Below are positions 28,752-41,300 of a stretch of DNA of 64,000 nucleotides, piece by piece (positions within the stretch are counted from its first letter, which is position 1; every line of letters begins with the position of its first letter). The notes under the pieces are model-generated. The model did no database searches. It saw nothing but the letters and a program-made list of their open reading frames with translations, and was not told the origin of the DNA. Both the position numbers and the translations under genes were made by a program. The DNA is from Verrucomicrobiota bacterium (GTDB lineage Bacteria > Verrucomicrobiota > Verrucomicrobiia > Limisphaerales > JADJPG01), in NCBI GenBank assembly GCA_016713365.1, contig JADJPG010000004.1, positions 62,001 through 126,000 on the forward strand. Direction: 5' to 3'.

Positions 28752-29165
28752 CTATCGGGGAGGCATCTTCTCGGGTATCGGCTGAAGCCCCGAAAGGTAC
28801 TTTTTGTCCCATGCGGCAAATACAGCCCCAAGCCCAAGTTTTTCAATATCGTCGAAAGAAAAGTCGGCTGTGAATTCATCTCGATCATCGACAGTAAAGG
28901 TAATGGCGTTCCACAGTTCGGAGTTACCGGAGTCATGCAGCGTCTTCAAATCCCTCAATAACACGCCTAGTTCGGCCCAATCATCCTTCTTGATTCCACC
29001 AGAGCGAAACGTTGGAACAGCCTTCGAAGGTTGAAACCTAACCCGCACGGCGAGAGAGCCCGGATCAATACCACACCGCAACCATGCTTTGTAAAAATCA
29101 TCCCCAATCTGTTTTCTCAAAAACTGTATGACTCGTTTGCACGCGAGTAATTCTTCGTTGCTCAT
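28752..29165 (-). CDS. hypothetical small acidic protein, possible immunity-type
   Basis: A 137-residue cytoplasmic protein (MSNEELLACKRVIQFLRKQI). Its layout parallels the N-terminal domain of the next gene: an amphipathic N-terminal helix, a strand with Trp and Arg (DFYKAWLRCGIDPGSLAVRV), a charged central helix, and the ending TADFSFDDIEKLGLGAVFAA then WDKKYLSG, which matches ALWEEKYLAG of the neighbour. The F-x-A-D-F-S-F-D-D-I segment recalls YezG/DUF600-type immunity proteins (inference). The local sequence is visibly less GC-rich than the flanking genes, consistent with horizontal acquisition. It is the first gene of a two-gene unit. Confidence 0.65.
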   Translation of the reverse strand: MSNEELLACKRVIQFLRKQIGDDFYKAWLRCGIDPGSLAVRVRFQPSKAVPTFRSGGIKKDDWAELGVLLRDLKTLHDSGNSELWNAITFTVDDRDEFTADFSFDDIEKLGLGAVFAAWDKKYLSGLQPIPEKMPPR

Positions 29166-29304
29166 AGATCACCGTAAGCCGTATTCCATTCCTCTGTCTC
29201 TATGCCATTTGTCCGCCCTCTCAGAAGAAATGTTGGAAGCTCAAGTCTGCCCAATCTCACGGCGGCCGATTGGCATAAGTTGTTTCACCCTCTGCGGTCA
29301 CGCC

Positions 29305-30054
29305 TCAAGCAATCCGCATCGTCAGGCCGCCGTCGATGGTGAACGTCTCGCCCGTGATGTAGTCGTTGGTCACGAGCTCGGTGATGAGGCTGGCGACCTG
29401 CGCGGGCGTTCCTTCGCGGTGCAGCGGAATGCGCTGTTCGAGGTTCAGCTTCTTCTGCGCGTCGCTCATGTTCGCGTGGAACCGCGTGCGGACGACGCCG
29501 GGCGCGACGCAGTTCACGCGGATGTTGTCATCGGCGAACTCGCGCGCGAGGGCGCGGGTGAAATGAGGTATCGCACCTTTCACAACCTGATACGCGATGT
29601 TCGTATGCACGGCGCGCAGGCCGGCGGTAGACGAGACGAGGATGATGGCGCCTTCCTTGCGCGGCTTCATGTGCGGCAACGCGGCGCGGCAGAGGTGGAA
29701 GATGGCGTGGACGTGGATGTCGAAGGCGCCATACCAGTCGTCGGGCGTGATCTCGAAGAGCTTGCCGTTCACCGGTCCACCGGCGGAATGCACGAGCACA
29801 TCGAGCGCGCCGAGTTTCTGCACCGTCTCCTCGACACAACGCTTCGCGTCGTCCTGCTTGGCGCAGTCGGCCACGATGATTTCGCAGCGGCGGCCGAGCT
29901 TCTGGATTTCCTGTCGCGTGGCCTGTGCGTCGGCGTCATCGAAACGTCCGTTGATGGCGACATCCGCGCCGGCCTTGGCAAACGCGATGGCCGCGGCCGC
30001 ACCGATGCCCTTGGTGCCGCCAGTGACGAGAGCGATTTTGTTTTGGAGGTTCAT
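29305..30054 (-). CDS. short-chain dehydrogenase/reductase (SDR)
   Basis: A 249-residue classical SDR, probably NAD(P)-dependent. The Met at 30054 (MNLQNKIALVTGGTKGIGAA) starts just before the cofactor motif TGGTKGIG. Other signatures: HSAGG where NNAG is usual, catalytic Ser in IILVSSTAG, and the YxxxK pair in AYQVVKGA, all present. RVNCVAPGVVRT and the C-terminal GETFTIDGGLTMR follow the family pattern of 3-oxoacyl-ACP reductase-like and sugar/alcohol dehydrogenases; the substrate cannot be named. Twelve bases before its start is the end of an 81-bp palindromic repeat, so the transcript would have a strong hairpin at the ribosome-binding region and there is no evident Shine-Dalgarno sequence. 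Confidence 0.92.
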   Translation of the reverse strand: MNLQNKIALVTGGTKGIGAAAAIAFAKAGADVAINGRFDDADAQATRQEIQKLGRRCEIIVADCAKQDDAKRCVEETVQKLGALDVLVHSAGGPVNGKLFEITPDDWYGAFDIHVHAIFHLCRAALPHMKPRKEGAIILVSSTAGLRAVHTNIAYQVVKGAIPHFTRALAREFADDNIRVNCVAPGVVRTRFHANMSDAQKKLNLEQRIPLHREGTPAQVASLITELVTNDYITGETFTIDGGLTMRIA

Positions 30055-30065
30055 GGTTAAAGAAA

Positions 30066-30146
30066 GTAGGAGTCGAAGTGACGAGACTCTGGTCGGTTCG
30101 GTCGGAAACTGGAATTTAATTTGAGTCTCCTCACGTCGACTTCTAC
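30066..30146. repeat. 81-bp palindromic repeat (family A)
   Basis: Terminal inverted repeats of 24 nt (30066-30089, starting GTAGGAGTCGAAGTG, and 30123-30146) match at 21 of 24 positions and enclose 33 bp. The ends match those of the 206-bp element at 60102-60307 and of the ileS insertion. It sits between the SDR start and the DUF1501 stop. Confidence 0.85.
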
Positions 30147-30161
30147 CTGGAATTGAAACGT

Positions 30162-30185
30162 GCCGGGTCGGAGACCGGCGCTCCG
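30162..30185. repeat. half copy of palindromic repeat family B
   Basis: GCCGGGTCGGAGACCGG followed by CGCTCCG matches the right arm of the family B palindrome (20632-20655) at 19 of 24 positions, including an 11-base identical end. It lies 16 bp from a family A element and 6 bp from the DUF1501 stop codon. Confidence 0.6.
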
Positions 30186-30191
30186 TTCCGT

Positions 30192-31625
<1,434 letters not shown>

Positions 31626-31627
31626 GG

Positions 31628-34600
31628 CTATTCCTTCGTGATCGTTTCGTCGAGGTTCAGCAGCACGCGGGAGACGACGGTGTAGGCGGCGAGCTGCGTG
31701 GGCGACGCGCCTTTCGGGAGGTTCTTTGCCAGCTCGGGTTTGCCGGTGGCGACTTCGTTTGGGTTCAACCAGCCGTCGGCGAGGCGCTGCTTTTGTTTGT
31801 CGAGGAGCGCGAGCAGTTCGTGTTTTTCCCCGGCGTCTGGCGGGCGCGAAAGCACGCGGCGGAAGGCGTAGGTGAGGCGCGCGTCGTCGGTCGTGCCGCC
31901 TTCGGCGAGCGTGAGGCGTGCGAGGTTCTGCGCGCACTCGACGAAGATCGGTTCGTTGAGCGAGACGAGCGCCTGGAGCGGTGAGTTGCTGCGTTGACGT
32001 TTCACGCAGGAGAAGTCGGCGTTCGGTACGTCGAAGGTTTGCAGGGCAGGGTAGGGCGTGGAGCGACGGCGGAAGGTGTAGAGCGCGCGACGATAGTTCT
32101 CGTTGCCAATTTCATTCTTCCACGGGAACGGCGCGTAGCTGGCGGGCGGCTGGAAGAGATACTCCGGCGCGGTCGGCATCACGGCGCGTCCACCAATCTT
32201 CGGATTGAGCAAGCCACTCGCGGCGAGGGCGATGTCGCGGACGATTTCGCCTTCGACGCGGAAGCGCGGTCCGCGCGCGAGCAGGCGGTTGTAAGGATCC
32301 TTCGCATAGAGCTCCGGCGTCACCTTGCTGTTCTGGCGATAGGTCGCGCTGTTCACGATGAGGCGGTGGATGTGTTTCACGGACCAGGGCTTCAACTTGC
32401 CTTTGCCAGCGTCGTTGACCTTCGGCTCCATGAATTCGACCGCGAGCCAGTCGAGCAACTCGGGATGGCTCGGCGTATCGGCTTGCACGCCGAAGTCTTC
32501 CGGTGTGCTGACGATGCCCATGCCGAAGTAAGCCTGCCAGACGCGGTTCACGAACACGCGCGCGGTGGTCGGCGATTTCCGGTCCGCGAGCCACTTCGCG
32601 AAGGTGAGGCGGGAGGCGTCCGCATTCTTTGGCAGTGGGTTGAGGAAGGCTGGTACTTCGCCAGTGACGGTCTTGGTCGGCTTCAGCCAGTCACCTCGTT
32701 TGAGCACGGACGTGGGACGATCCTTGCCCGCGAGCAGCGTCATGCTCGTGGCACCGTCGGGCCATTGTTCCCAGAGCTTGTCGATCTTCGCGTTGGCTTC
32801 CTTCCATTCGGGAACGGTGGTGCGCCAGTGGGCAAAGACGGTGGCTTGCTGCGCGCGCGTGCGTTTGTCGGCGGGCACGCTGGTGAGGATGTCGCGAACT
32901 TTCTTCGGGAGCGGATCAGCCTTCGCGTCCTTCGCCTTGGTGACGCTGATGCGGAAGCGGCCGAGGTTGTTGTTCATGTGATCGTCGCTGTTCCAGCCGC
33001 CGTGACTTTGGTTGAGCCCGATGCGCCATTGGGTCTTGCCGCTCGCGAAGCCCAGCGGTTTCTCGGCGTTGAAGACGGCTTTGCGTTCCTGATTGCGGCG
33101 CACGGGACCGACGTTGATGCCCCACGCGGTTTTCGAGTTGCCGTCGATGGCGAATTGAATCGGACCAGTCGTGCGGCTGTTGGTCGTGCGATCGTCGAAG
33201 TTGGATTCGAGTTTGCGTTCGGGTTGAACGACGTCGGCAGTGGCGGAAGCCCACTTGGCTTTCACCTTGTTGGTCGGCGCGCTGAGGTCGGTGGTCTCGA
33301 CGTGAAATTCGCTGAGGGCGCAGGTGCCGTTGAAGGCGCGGCCGGGGCCGCCGTAAGGCAGGCTGGGGTCGTTCAGGAGTTCGAGCCGGAACGCGGTTAC
33401 GCCGCTCAAATCGTTCGTCACGCGGAACCATTGCGTGAAGAGCGTCGGCGCGTAACCGCAGGCGAGCAGCGAGCCGTCCGGGAACATTTCGTAGCGCTGC
33501 GATTTGTCGCCTTCCTGATCGAGATTGTTCAGGACGATCCATTCGGGCTGATCGTTCTTCACGGATTCCTCCCATGCGGCCATGCGCTTCTCCCAGTCCG
33601 GCACGCGATGCTGGAGGTCCTTCTCGATTTCATCGAGCTGGCGGCGGAGGTCGGCGACTTTCATCTGCTGGTCGGGCGAGTAAACGACCGGGCGCGCCTC
33701 GTGGTCGTTGTTCAGGAAGGCGAAGAGCTTGTAATACTCCTCCTGCGTCATCGGATCGTATTTGTGCGTGTGGCACTGCGCGCACTGAATCGTGAGACCG
33801 AGCACGCCTTTGCCGAGCGCGTCCATGCGGTCGAACATCGCCTCCATGCGAAATTGCTCAGGGTCGATGGCGCCTTCCATGTTGACCATGGAATTGCGCA
33901 GGTAACCGGTGGCGACGATTTGATCCTGCGTCGCGTTCGGCAGCATGTCGCCGGCGAATTGTTCGATGATGAACTGGTCGTAGGGCAGGTCCTTGTTGAA
34001 GGCATTGACGACGTAATCGCGATACGGCCACATCTCGCGCGACATGTCCTTCTCATAACCATCGCTGTCCGCGTAGCGCGCGGCGTCGAGCCAGTGACGG
34101 CCCCAACGTTCGCCGTAGTGCGGCGAGGCCAACAATTTCTCGACGACCTTCTCGTAGGCGTCGCGGGATTTGTCGGCCAGGAAGGCGTCCACTTCAGCGA
34201 TGGACGGCAGCAGTCCGGTGAGATCGAGATGCAGCCGGCGTAGCAGGGTGACGCGGTCGGCTTCGGCGGAGGGCTTGAGCTTCTCGGCGTCGAGCTTCGC
34301 GAGGATGAAATTATCAACGGGTGTGCGAACCCATTTCTTGTCGGAAGCAGCAGGAACCTTCGGACGCGTTGGCGTCTTGAACGCCCAGTGTTCCTTGGGA
34401 TCCTTCTTGTCCTTCGCGTCCGCGCTCTCGGGCCAGACGGCACCTTGATCAATCCACGCGCGCAACAGCCCGACCTGTTCCGCTGTCAGCCGGTCACCTT
34501 TCTTCGGCATCTTCAGGTCTGGATTCGCATGCGCGACAGCGTGGACCAACACACTCTCTGCACTCTTGCCCGGCTGAAGCACCTTCGCGCCGAACTCCTC

Positions 34601-34891
34601 GCCGCCTTTCAGAGCGTCCGCCTTTGAATCGAGACGCAACCCGGCCTCCTGCTTCTTCGGTCCGTGGCAGGAGTAACAGTTGTTGGCGAACAGCGGTTCG
34701 ATGTCCTTCGCGAAATCCACCGGACGCGTGGCGGCGGGTGGGAGTTTGGAGAGGTCGATTTCGGCAGCAGCACTTTGGGAGAGTTGAAGGCAGCTGTTGC
34801 CGAGTAGAAGCAACGACGCAACCGCGGGAGCAACGCGGGCGAAGGCTCCGCCAAACGGGAGAGAGGTCAGGGCTTGCACGGTGTGAATCAT
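31628..34891 (-). CDS. planctomycete-type cytochrome c / DUF1549 / DUF1553 protein
   Basis: A 1087-residue exported protein. The Met at 34891 opens a signal peptide (ending SQSAAA). Residues about 60-150 are the PSCyt1 domain with the heme-c motif CYSCH (FANNCYSCHGPKKQEAGLRL). DUF1549 follows (VDNFILAKLDAEKLKPSAEA, LLRRLHLDLTGLLPS, ERWGRHWLDAARYADSDGYE, and a second CxxCH in IQCAQCHTHKYDPMTQEEYY). DUF1553 fills the C-terminal third (FAKWLADRKSPTTARVFVNR, YFGMGIVSTPEDFGVQADTP, TYRQNSKVTPELYAKDPYNR, FSCVKRQRSNSPLQALVSLN). Two CxxCH motifs suggest electron transfer in the periplasm. It is immediately followed by DUF1501, the standard pairing in this phylum. Confidence 0.95.
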   Translation of the reverse strand: MIHTVQALTSLPFGGAFARVAPAVASLLLLGNSCLQLSQSAAAEIDLSKLPPAATRPVDFAKDIEPLFANNCYSCHGPKKQEAGLRLDSKADALKGGEEFGAKVLQPGKSAESVLVHAVAHANPDLKMPKKGDRLTAEQVGLLRAWIDQGAVWPESADAKDKKDPKEHWAFKTPTRPKVPAASDKKWVRTPVDNFILAKLDAEKLKPSAEADRVTLLRRLHLDLTGLLPSIAEVDAFLADKSRDAYEKVVEKLLASPHYGERWGRHWLDAARYADSDGYEKDMSREMWPYRDYVVNAFNKDLPYDQFIIEQFAGDMLPNATQDQIVATGYLRNSMVNMEGAIDPEQFRMEAMFDRMDALGKGVLGLTIQCAQCHTHKYDPMTQEEYYKLFAFLNNDHEARPVVYSPDQQMKVADLRRQLDEIEKDLQHRVPDWEKRMAAWEESVKNDQPEWIVLNNLDQEGDKSQRYEMFPDGSLLACGYAPTLFTQWFRVTNDLSGVTAFRLELLNDPSLPYGGPGRAFNGTCALSEFHVETTDLSAPTNKVKAKWASATADVVQPERKLESNFDDRTTNSRTTGPIQFAIDGNSKTAWGINVGPVRRNQERKAVFNAEKPLGFASGKTQWRIGLNQSHGGWNSDDHMNNNLGRFRISVTKAKDAKADPLPKKVRDILTSVPADKRTRAQQATVFAHWRTTVPEWKEANAKIDKLWEQWPDGATSMTLLAGKDRPTSVLKRGDWLKPTKTVTGEVPAFLNPLPKNADASRLTFAKWLADRKSPTTARVFVNRVWQAYFGMGIVSTPEDFGVQADTPSHPELLDWLAVEFMEPKVNDAGKGKLKPWSVKHIHRLIVNSATYRQNSKVTPELYAKDPYNRLLARGPRFRVEGEIVRDIALAASGLLNPKIGGRAVMPTAPEYLFQPPASYAPFPWKNEIGNENYRRALYTFRRRSTPYPALQTFDVPNADFSCVKRQRSNSPLQALVSLNEPIFVECAQNLARLTLAEGGTTDDARLTYAFRRVLSRPPDAGEKHELLALLDKQKQRLADGWLNPNEVATGKPELAKNLPKGASPTQLAAYTVVSRVLLNLDETITKE

Positions 34892-35306
34892 GATTGTCGA
34901 AATGTATCGACGTCAACTGCGGCCGCGGACTTCACGTTCCGTGGGTGAAGTGGTGCAGGATGGGCGGCGCCTACGCAAAAGTGCGGTCTCATCGGGCCGT
35001 GATACCCCGCTTTCAAGGGCTAAATAGCAACATTCCAGTTGCTATTGAGTGTCATTTATGTTTCTTTTGCGTCGTTCCACAGCTGATTGCCCCAACGCCA
35101 GACGATTGTCTTCATTCGATTGGCGTTGGTTACCCAATGCCAATGGCTGCCGGGACGCCCAGACAATCGATGAAGTGCCAGACTGTCCAGCTGTGCCCAG
35201 AGCTTCCTGTGATCGCGTCTATTCGCGCCGAGACGGGTTTTAGCCCTGTTTTGTCGAGAGCATCGGGCGTTCAGAATCCTCAGTAGAACAACCAACCAGA
35301 CACATT
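34892..35306. other. 415-bp divergent spacer upstream of the giant surface-protein gene
   Basis: No gene is seen. It holds a hairpin at 34929-34951 (ACTTCAC/GTGAAGT) and a nested two-stem structure at 35104-35169, listed separately. It is visibly more AT-rich than its surroundings around 35010-35080, as expected for promoters of the divergent genes. Confidence 0.55.
35104..35169 (+). promoter_or_regulatory. nested stem-loop in the leader of the giant protein gene
   Basis: An outer perfect 9-bp stem (CGATTGTCT, 35104-35112, with AGACAATCG, 35161-35169) encloses an 11-bp hairpin (ATTGGCGTTGG with CCAATGCCAAT, 35120-35145, one G-U pair, 4-nt loop). It ends 137 bp before the start codon, so it may be a leader RNA structure, or a repeat remnant. 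Confidence 0.45.
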
Positions 35307-38300
35307 ATGACGAAGAAAACCTCAATCCGGCGGCTGCAGGCGAAGTTATTCGCCTTCAGCGCGGCCGCGCTAGCGCTCGGTGCGTCAGTATCGAGCGCGT
35401 TCCCGGTGATTACGGATGTAGTGGAAACCGGTGGTGACAATGATGCCAACGACACGGTATTCGCGAAGTGGACCGGCCAGACGTGGAGCGACCACGCCAA
35501 CAATGAACCGATCATCGGTTTGACGACTGGCCAACCCTACACTGTGGGCCTTTTTGGAAATCATGCGCCCGCGTTTGTTGACCGCAGCCATCGCTTCACC
35601 AACGCCTCGGACACGGTCACCATTCCTTCCTACCTGATTGGCGGCGAGTATATCATGTCGGGAAACGACAATCGTGACAACGCCACCTACACGCTGGACG
35701 TCTCCGTCGCGAAGGCGGTGAAGGTCTACATGCTCATCGACAATCGCCTCTCGGACGCGGATGGAACAACTCCTCCGACATTTGGGGCTGATAAGATGCA
35801 GTGGATCGTTGATGAAGGATGGACACCGGTGATGACGGGAGCGAATCGACTCGGGAACGCCTCCGTGGCCGACGAAGTCGGCATCGACGAGGGTGCGGAC
35901 GGCACCATCAATCAATGGTACTCCGTCTACTCCAAGGAATATCCTGCGGGCACCTTTCGTTTGAAGCAGGCTGATAATGCCGGCCAGAACATGTACGGCG
36001 CGGTGGTCGTGCCGACCGGTAGCGGCCTCACAGCAGTTAATGTCGGCGGCAATGCGATCGGAACTGTCACCGAGGGTGACGGTGGTGCGATCACGATTGT
36101 GGGTGGGGGCAACGACATTTGGGACATGAGTGATGAGTTTACGTATGCGTATGGGCAGAAGGCGGGAGATTTCGACGTGCAGGTGCGCGTGGATTCGCTG
36201 ACGTTCAACGGTGATCATACGAAGGCCGGCATCATGGTGCGTGAAAGCCTGGCGGAGGACAGCCGTCATGTGTTCTTGCAGGTCAAGCCGACGGCTGGAG
36301 CCAATCAGACGAAGTTTTCCTATCGCACGGGGCATTTTGCCAGCGCGACGGACGGGGATCCGGGCGAGAACGACGGACGGCATGAAGATCCGGCGGATCA
36401 GAATGCGCCGCCGTATCCGAACGCGTGGTTGCGCGTGGTGCGCAGTGGCAATGTGTTCAGCGCGCACATCAGCACTGATGGTGTGGCGTGGACGCAGATT
36501 GCCAGCCAGGACACGGGCGCGGGCAACTGGCAGACCGGCGGTGGTGCGTTCCGCGAGAGCGCGCTGGTGGGTCTGGCGGTGTGCCGCAATGGAGCTGGTC
36601 CGACGGCGACGGCGGTGTTCAAGGAATACAAGTTCAACGCGCTTCCGTTCACGTTGCTGCATGCTTCCAGCCGCGGCAATCCGAACGCGATTTTGGTGTC
36701 GTTCAGCGCGGCGCCGGATGCGGCGACGCTGGTACCGGGCAGTTTTGACGTGGTGGGTGTGACGATTACGAGTGTGACGCCGGGTCCCTGGGCCAACAGC
36801 TACTGGTTGAACACGGACGCTCCGCTGACGGAAGGCACTGATTACTCGGTGGCCTGCTTCAGCGTGACCTCCGGCGGCAATGGTCCGATCAATGACACGG
36901 ACACGTTCACGCACGGCAAGGGTTATGAGCAGCGTGCGATTCATGTGGGGCACAACAAGACCCGCGAAGGCGGGGACGGGGTGCTGGACAACACGTCGTA
37001 TCAGCGCCGGTTGTTTGCGCAGGCGGACGGCCAGGTGGCGGTGGAAGGCAATGTGTTTTTCGAAGACCCGCTGCCGGACAATGGCACCAACGAGCGTTTT
37101 TACACGACCATCTTCGGCATCCTGAACGTGGCGACGGCGGGCAACTACCAGTTTGCGGTGAGCTCGGATGACATCGGCAACCTCTACCTGAGCAGCGACG
37201 AGAACCCGGCGAACAAGACGCGCATCGCGCGTGAACCGGAGTGGAACGGCAGCCGCCAGTATGCGGCGACGGATCGTCGTCCCGGCCAGGGCAACATCTC
37301 GGCGATGCAGACGCTGGCCGCTGGTAATTACTACCTGGAATACACCTACGCTGAAGGCGGCGGTGGCAACAACGGTTCCGTGGCGTGGCGCCCGGAGAGT
37401 GGTGCGGCCTTTGCGAACGGGCAGGAGCCGATCCCGGCCAGTGCCTTTACGCCGTCGCGTTATCACGACAGCGGCGAGCGCGGTGAGCTCTTCATGAACC
37501 TGGGCGCGGTCTCGATCGTGAGCCAGCCGGTGAGCCAGACGGTGATTGGCGGCAACCCGGTGACCTTCGGAGTGCGCGCGGACGGCACGCCTGGTTACAA
37601 GTATCAATGGCGTCGCAACGGTCAGGCGATCGCCGGTGCCAACGGCCCGAGCTACACCATTCCGGTGACCTTGGCGACGGATGACGGCGCGGTGATCAGC
37701 TGCGCGGTGGCCAACGAGTTCAGCAGCGCGGTGAGCGCCAGTGCGACGTTGACGGTGAACATCCCGACGCCGCCGGTGCTGTTGAGCGCGACGCCGGATG
37801 CGACCTTGAAGAAGGTGACGCTGAAGTTTGACAAGCGCGTGGAAGTGGCCTCGGCGCAGAACCTGGCCAACTACAGCATCCCCGGGCTGACGATTGACTC
37901 GGCGGTGGTGGACGGCAGCGGTCTGGGCGTGGTGTTGACCACCAGCGCGCAGGCTGAAGGCACGGACTACGCGCTGACGGTGAGCAACGTGAAAGAAGTG
38001 ACGGGCAACAATGCGTTGAGCCCGAACCCGACGGTGGTGAACTTCGTGAGCTTTGCGTATGCCGCCGGCTACGCGACGAAGGAATACTACCTGGGCTTCA
38101 CGGCGGGAGTGGACGCGATTGCGGCCGCCCAGCCGGCCCCCAGCCAGAGCTGCATGGTGACGCTGTGGGAGCTTAACGAAGCGGACGAGTTCGAGAACTA
38201 CGCTGCGAAAATCAGCGGTTACTTCGTGGCGACCGAGACTGGTCCGCACGTGTTCTTCCTCTCCTCGGATGACGGTGGCCGCCTGTTCATGAGCACGGAT

Positions 38301-41300
38301 GAAAATCCGGCGAACAAGGTGGAAATCGCGCGTGAACCCGTGTGGGCGAGCCGTCGTGAATGGACCGGAGCCGGTGGCGGCGGCGGTCGTCAGGGCGTGA
38401 ACTCGGCCTCCGGCGGACCGCAGGCGAACATCTCCGGCGCGATCGAACTCGTGGCCGGCCAGCGCTACTACATGGAAAGCTTCGTGCAGGAAGGCGGCGG
38501 CGGCGACAACATGGGCGTGGCCGTGCGTTTGCCCAGCCACACCGAAGACCCGATCAACGTCACCACCCGTGGCATTGGCGCGCTGAACCTCGGCACGATG
38601 GTCTCCCCGGCTGGCGCCAGCGTGGCGATCACCACGGAGCCCTCGGACCTGAGCCTGCCGGCCAACGCGTTTGCGACCTTCACGGTCGGCGCGACCGGTA
38701 CCTCGCCGCTGTGCGGCGGTGGCGTGGCCTATCAATGGTATCGCAACGGCGTGGCCATCCCGGGTGCCAACAGCGCCAGCCTGACGGTTGGACCGCTGGC
38801 GGAAACCGATGACGGCTCGCTCTTCAAGGTGGCGGTGCGCGTGCCCGGCAAGGGCGCGACCAGCCGCGAAGCCCTGCTCAACGTCAGCGCTCCGGCGCCC
38901 CTCAAGATCGTGGGCGCCAGCGGCAGCGCGAACATGCGCGACGTGACCATCACGTTCGACCAGTTGGTGGATCCGCTCACGGCGGTGGAAGTGTTCAGCT
39001 ACACCTCCGCGGAACTGGGCAGCACCCTCAGCGCGATCGTCAACCCCGGCGGCACCAGCGTCACGGTGAGCTTCGAAAACGAGCAGACTCCGGGCGCCAG
39101 CTACACGGTGAACGTCCGCGACGTGCTCAGCTCGGCTGGGCAGGCGATGGACCCGGCCGTGGTGGACGTCACGTTCAACGCGTTCGTGCTCAGCCCCGGC
39201 TTCCTGAACCTGTCGATCTGGGACAACATCGGCACGGTCAACGTCAGCGCGCTGACCAGCGATCCGCGCTATCCGAACAGCCCGGATGTGCGCTTCAACA
39301 TGGCGTCCTTCGACACCCGCACGGTGTTGCCGACGGACAGCCGCGAAAACTTCGGTGGCCGCGTGGACGGCTTCTTCATCCCGCCGACGACCGGCAACTG
39401 GATCCTCTACCTCCGCAGCGATGACGCCTCGGAACTGTGGATGGATCTGGGCGACGGTGCGGGCCTGGTGAAGATCCAGGAAGAAACCGGCTGCTGCGGA
39501 GCCTTCTCGAAACTGCCGACGGCGCCCCTGGCGCTGACCGGCGGCACGGCCTACCGCGTGATGGCGCTCTACAAGGAAGCTGGCGGTGGTGACTTCCTGC
39601 AGGTGGCGGCCAAGCTGGACAGCGACCCGACGCCTCCGGACACCCTCCGTCCGATCAGCGGCCCCTCGGTGGCGACCTACGTCAACGGCGCGGGCGTGAG
39701 CATCACGGCCAGCACCGAGCCACAGGACCAGACGTTCCTCATCATTCCGGCCAGCGCCGGTTCCGGTGCGGCCCTGCTCGACGAGAGCTTCACCAGCGGC
39801 GACGGCGGCTTCACGGCCACCACGGCGGCTGCGTTCTCCGGCACGCCCTTCGGCTATGACGCCGCGGCGGGCAGCTGGCAGGTCAACCAGGCCGACGCCG
39901 AAGCCGGCGTGGGCATGACCAGCCTCCTGGACAGCCCGGTCATCACGGTCAGCCGTGCGGGTTACGTTTACCTCAACTTCAGCCACCGCTGGAGCCTGGA
40001 AAACGACAACTGGGACGGAGCAGCTGTGGAAATCAGCGTCAACGGCGGCGCCTACACCGCGGTGCCTGGCACGGCCTTCACGGCTGGCGGCTACAACGGC
40101 ACGGTGCGCGCGGGCAACTCCATCCTGCAAAACAAGGCGGCCTTCGTGCTCACCTCGGCCAACCACCAGGGACCTGGCTACATTGACAGCGCGGCCGACC
40201 TCGGCTTCTTCAACACCGGCGACACGGTGAAAGTGCGCTTCGTCTACGGTGGCGACACCAACACGAAGGGCCCGAACACCCCGTCCTGGGAAATCACCAG
40301 CGTGAAGGTGACTGACGGCAATGCGCCGAGCACGGTGACCTTCAACTTCGCGGCCACCGCGGTGGTGCCCGGCAATGCGAACCCGCCGATCTTCTATCAG
40401 TGGTATCGCGATGGCAACGTCATCCCCGGCGCCAACGGCACCAGCTACACCCTCACGCCGCGTCTGACCGACAACGGCGCGAAGTTCAGCGCCGTGGCCT
40501 ACACCCTCGGTGGCAACGTGGCCTCCCGTGAAGCCACCCTCACCGTCGTGCAACCCAACACGCCTCCGACCTTCGCCTGCGGCCCCAACCAGGGCGTGGC
40601 CGAAGACGCCGGCGCGCAGACCGTTGCCGGCTGGGCCACGGACATCAAGAACAACAGCATCGCCCGTGTGCCCACGGTCTTTGCCTCGGACTTCAGCTCG
40701 CTGCCCGCTGGCACGCGCCTGATTGACCTCAACGGCGCCGGCACCCGTCCGGATCCCCGAGTGGAAGACGGCATCCTCAAGCTCACCGACGCCAATGACG
40801 CCGGTGGCTTCGGCGGCTGGGCCATCGGACCGTTCCCCGTGGCCATCTACGAAAGCCTCAGCGTCAGCTGGAAGAGCCGCGTGGGTGGTGGTGGTGGTGG
40901 TGGTGCCGACGGCTACAGCATGAACATCGGCACTGACCTCTCCGACAGCTTCACTGGCGAAGAAGGCACCGGCACCGGCCTGAGCGTCACCGTCGACACC
41001 TTCGACAACGGCACCAGCCAGGACGTCGGCATCGACATCAAGTGGCAGGGAGCCCGCGTGGGCTACATCCCGCTGCCCAAGGACGATGACGGCAGCGGCA
41101 ACTACCTCCGCAAAGACACCTTTGTGGACGCCTCCCTCACCGTCACCCCGGCAGGCGAAGCCACCGTGGTCTATGACGGCAACACCGTCACCGTCGCGCT
41201 GGCCAACTACGCCGGCGTGCAAGCCACCCAGGTTCTCTTCGGCGGCCGCACCGGCGGCGCCAACGACAACCAGTGGGTTGACGACCTGAACATCGAGGCC

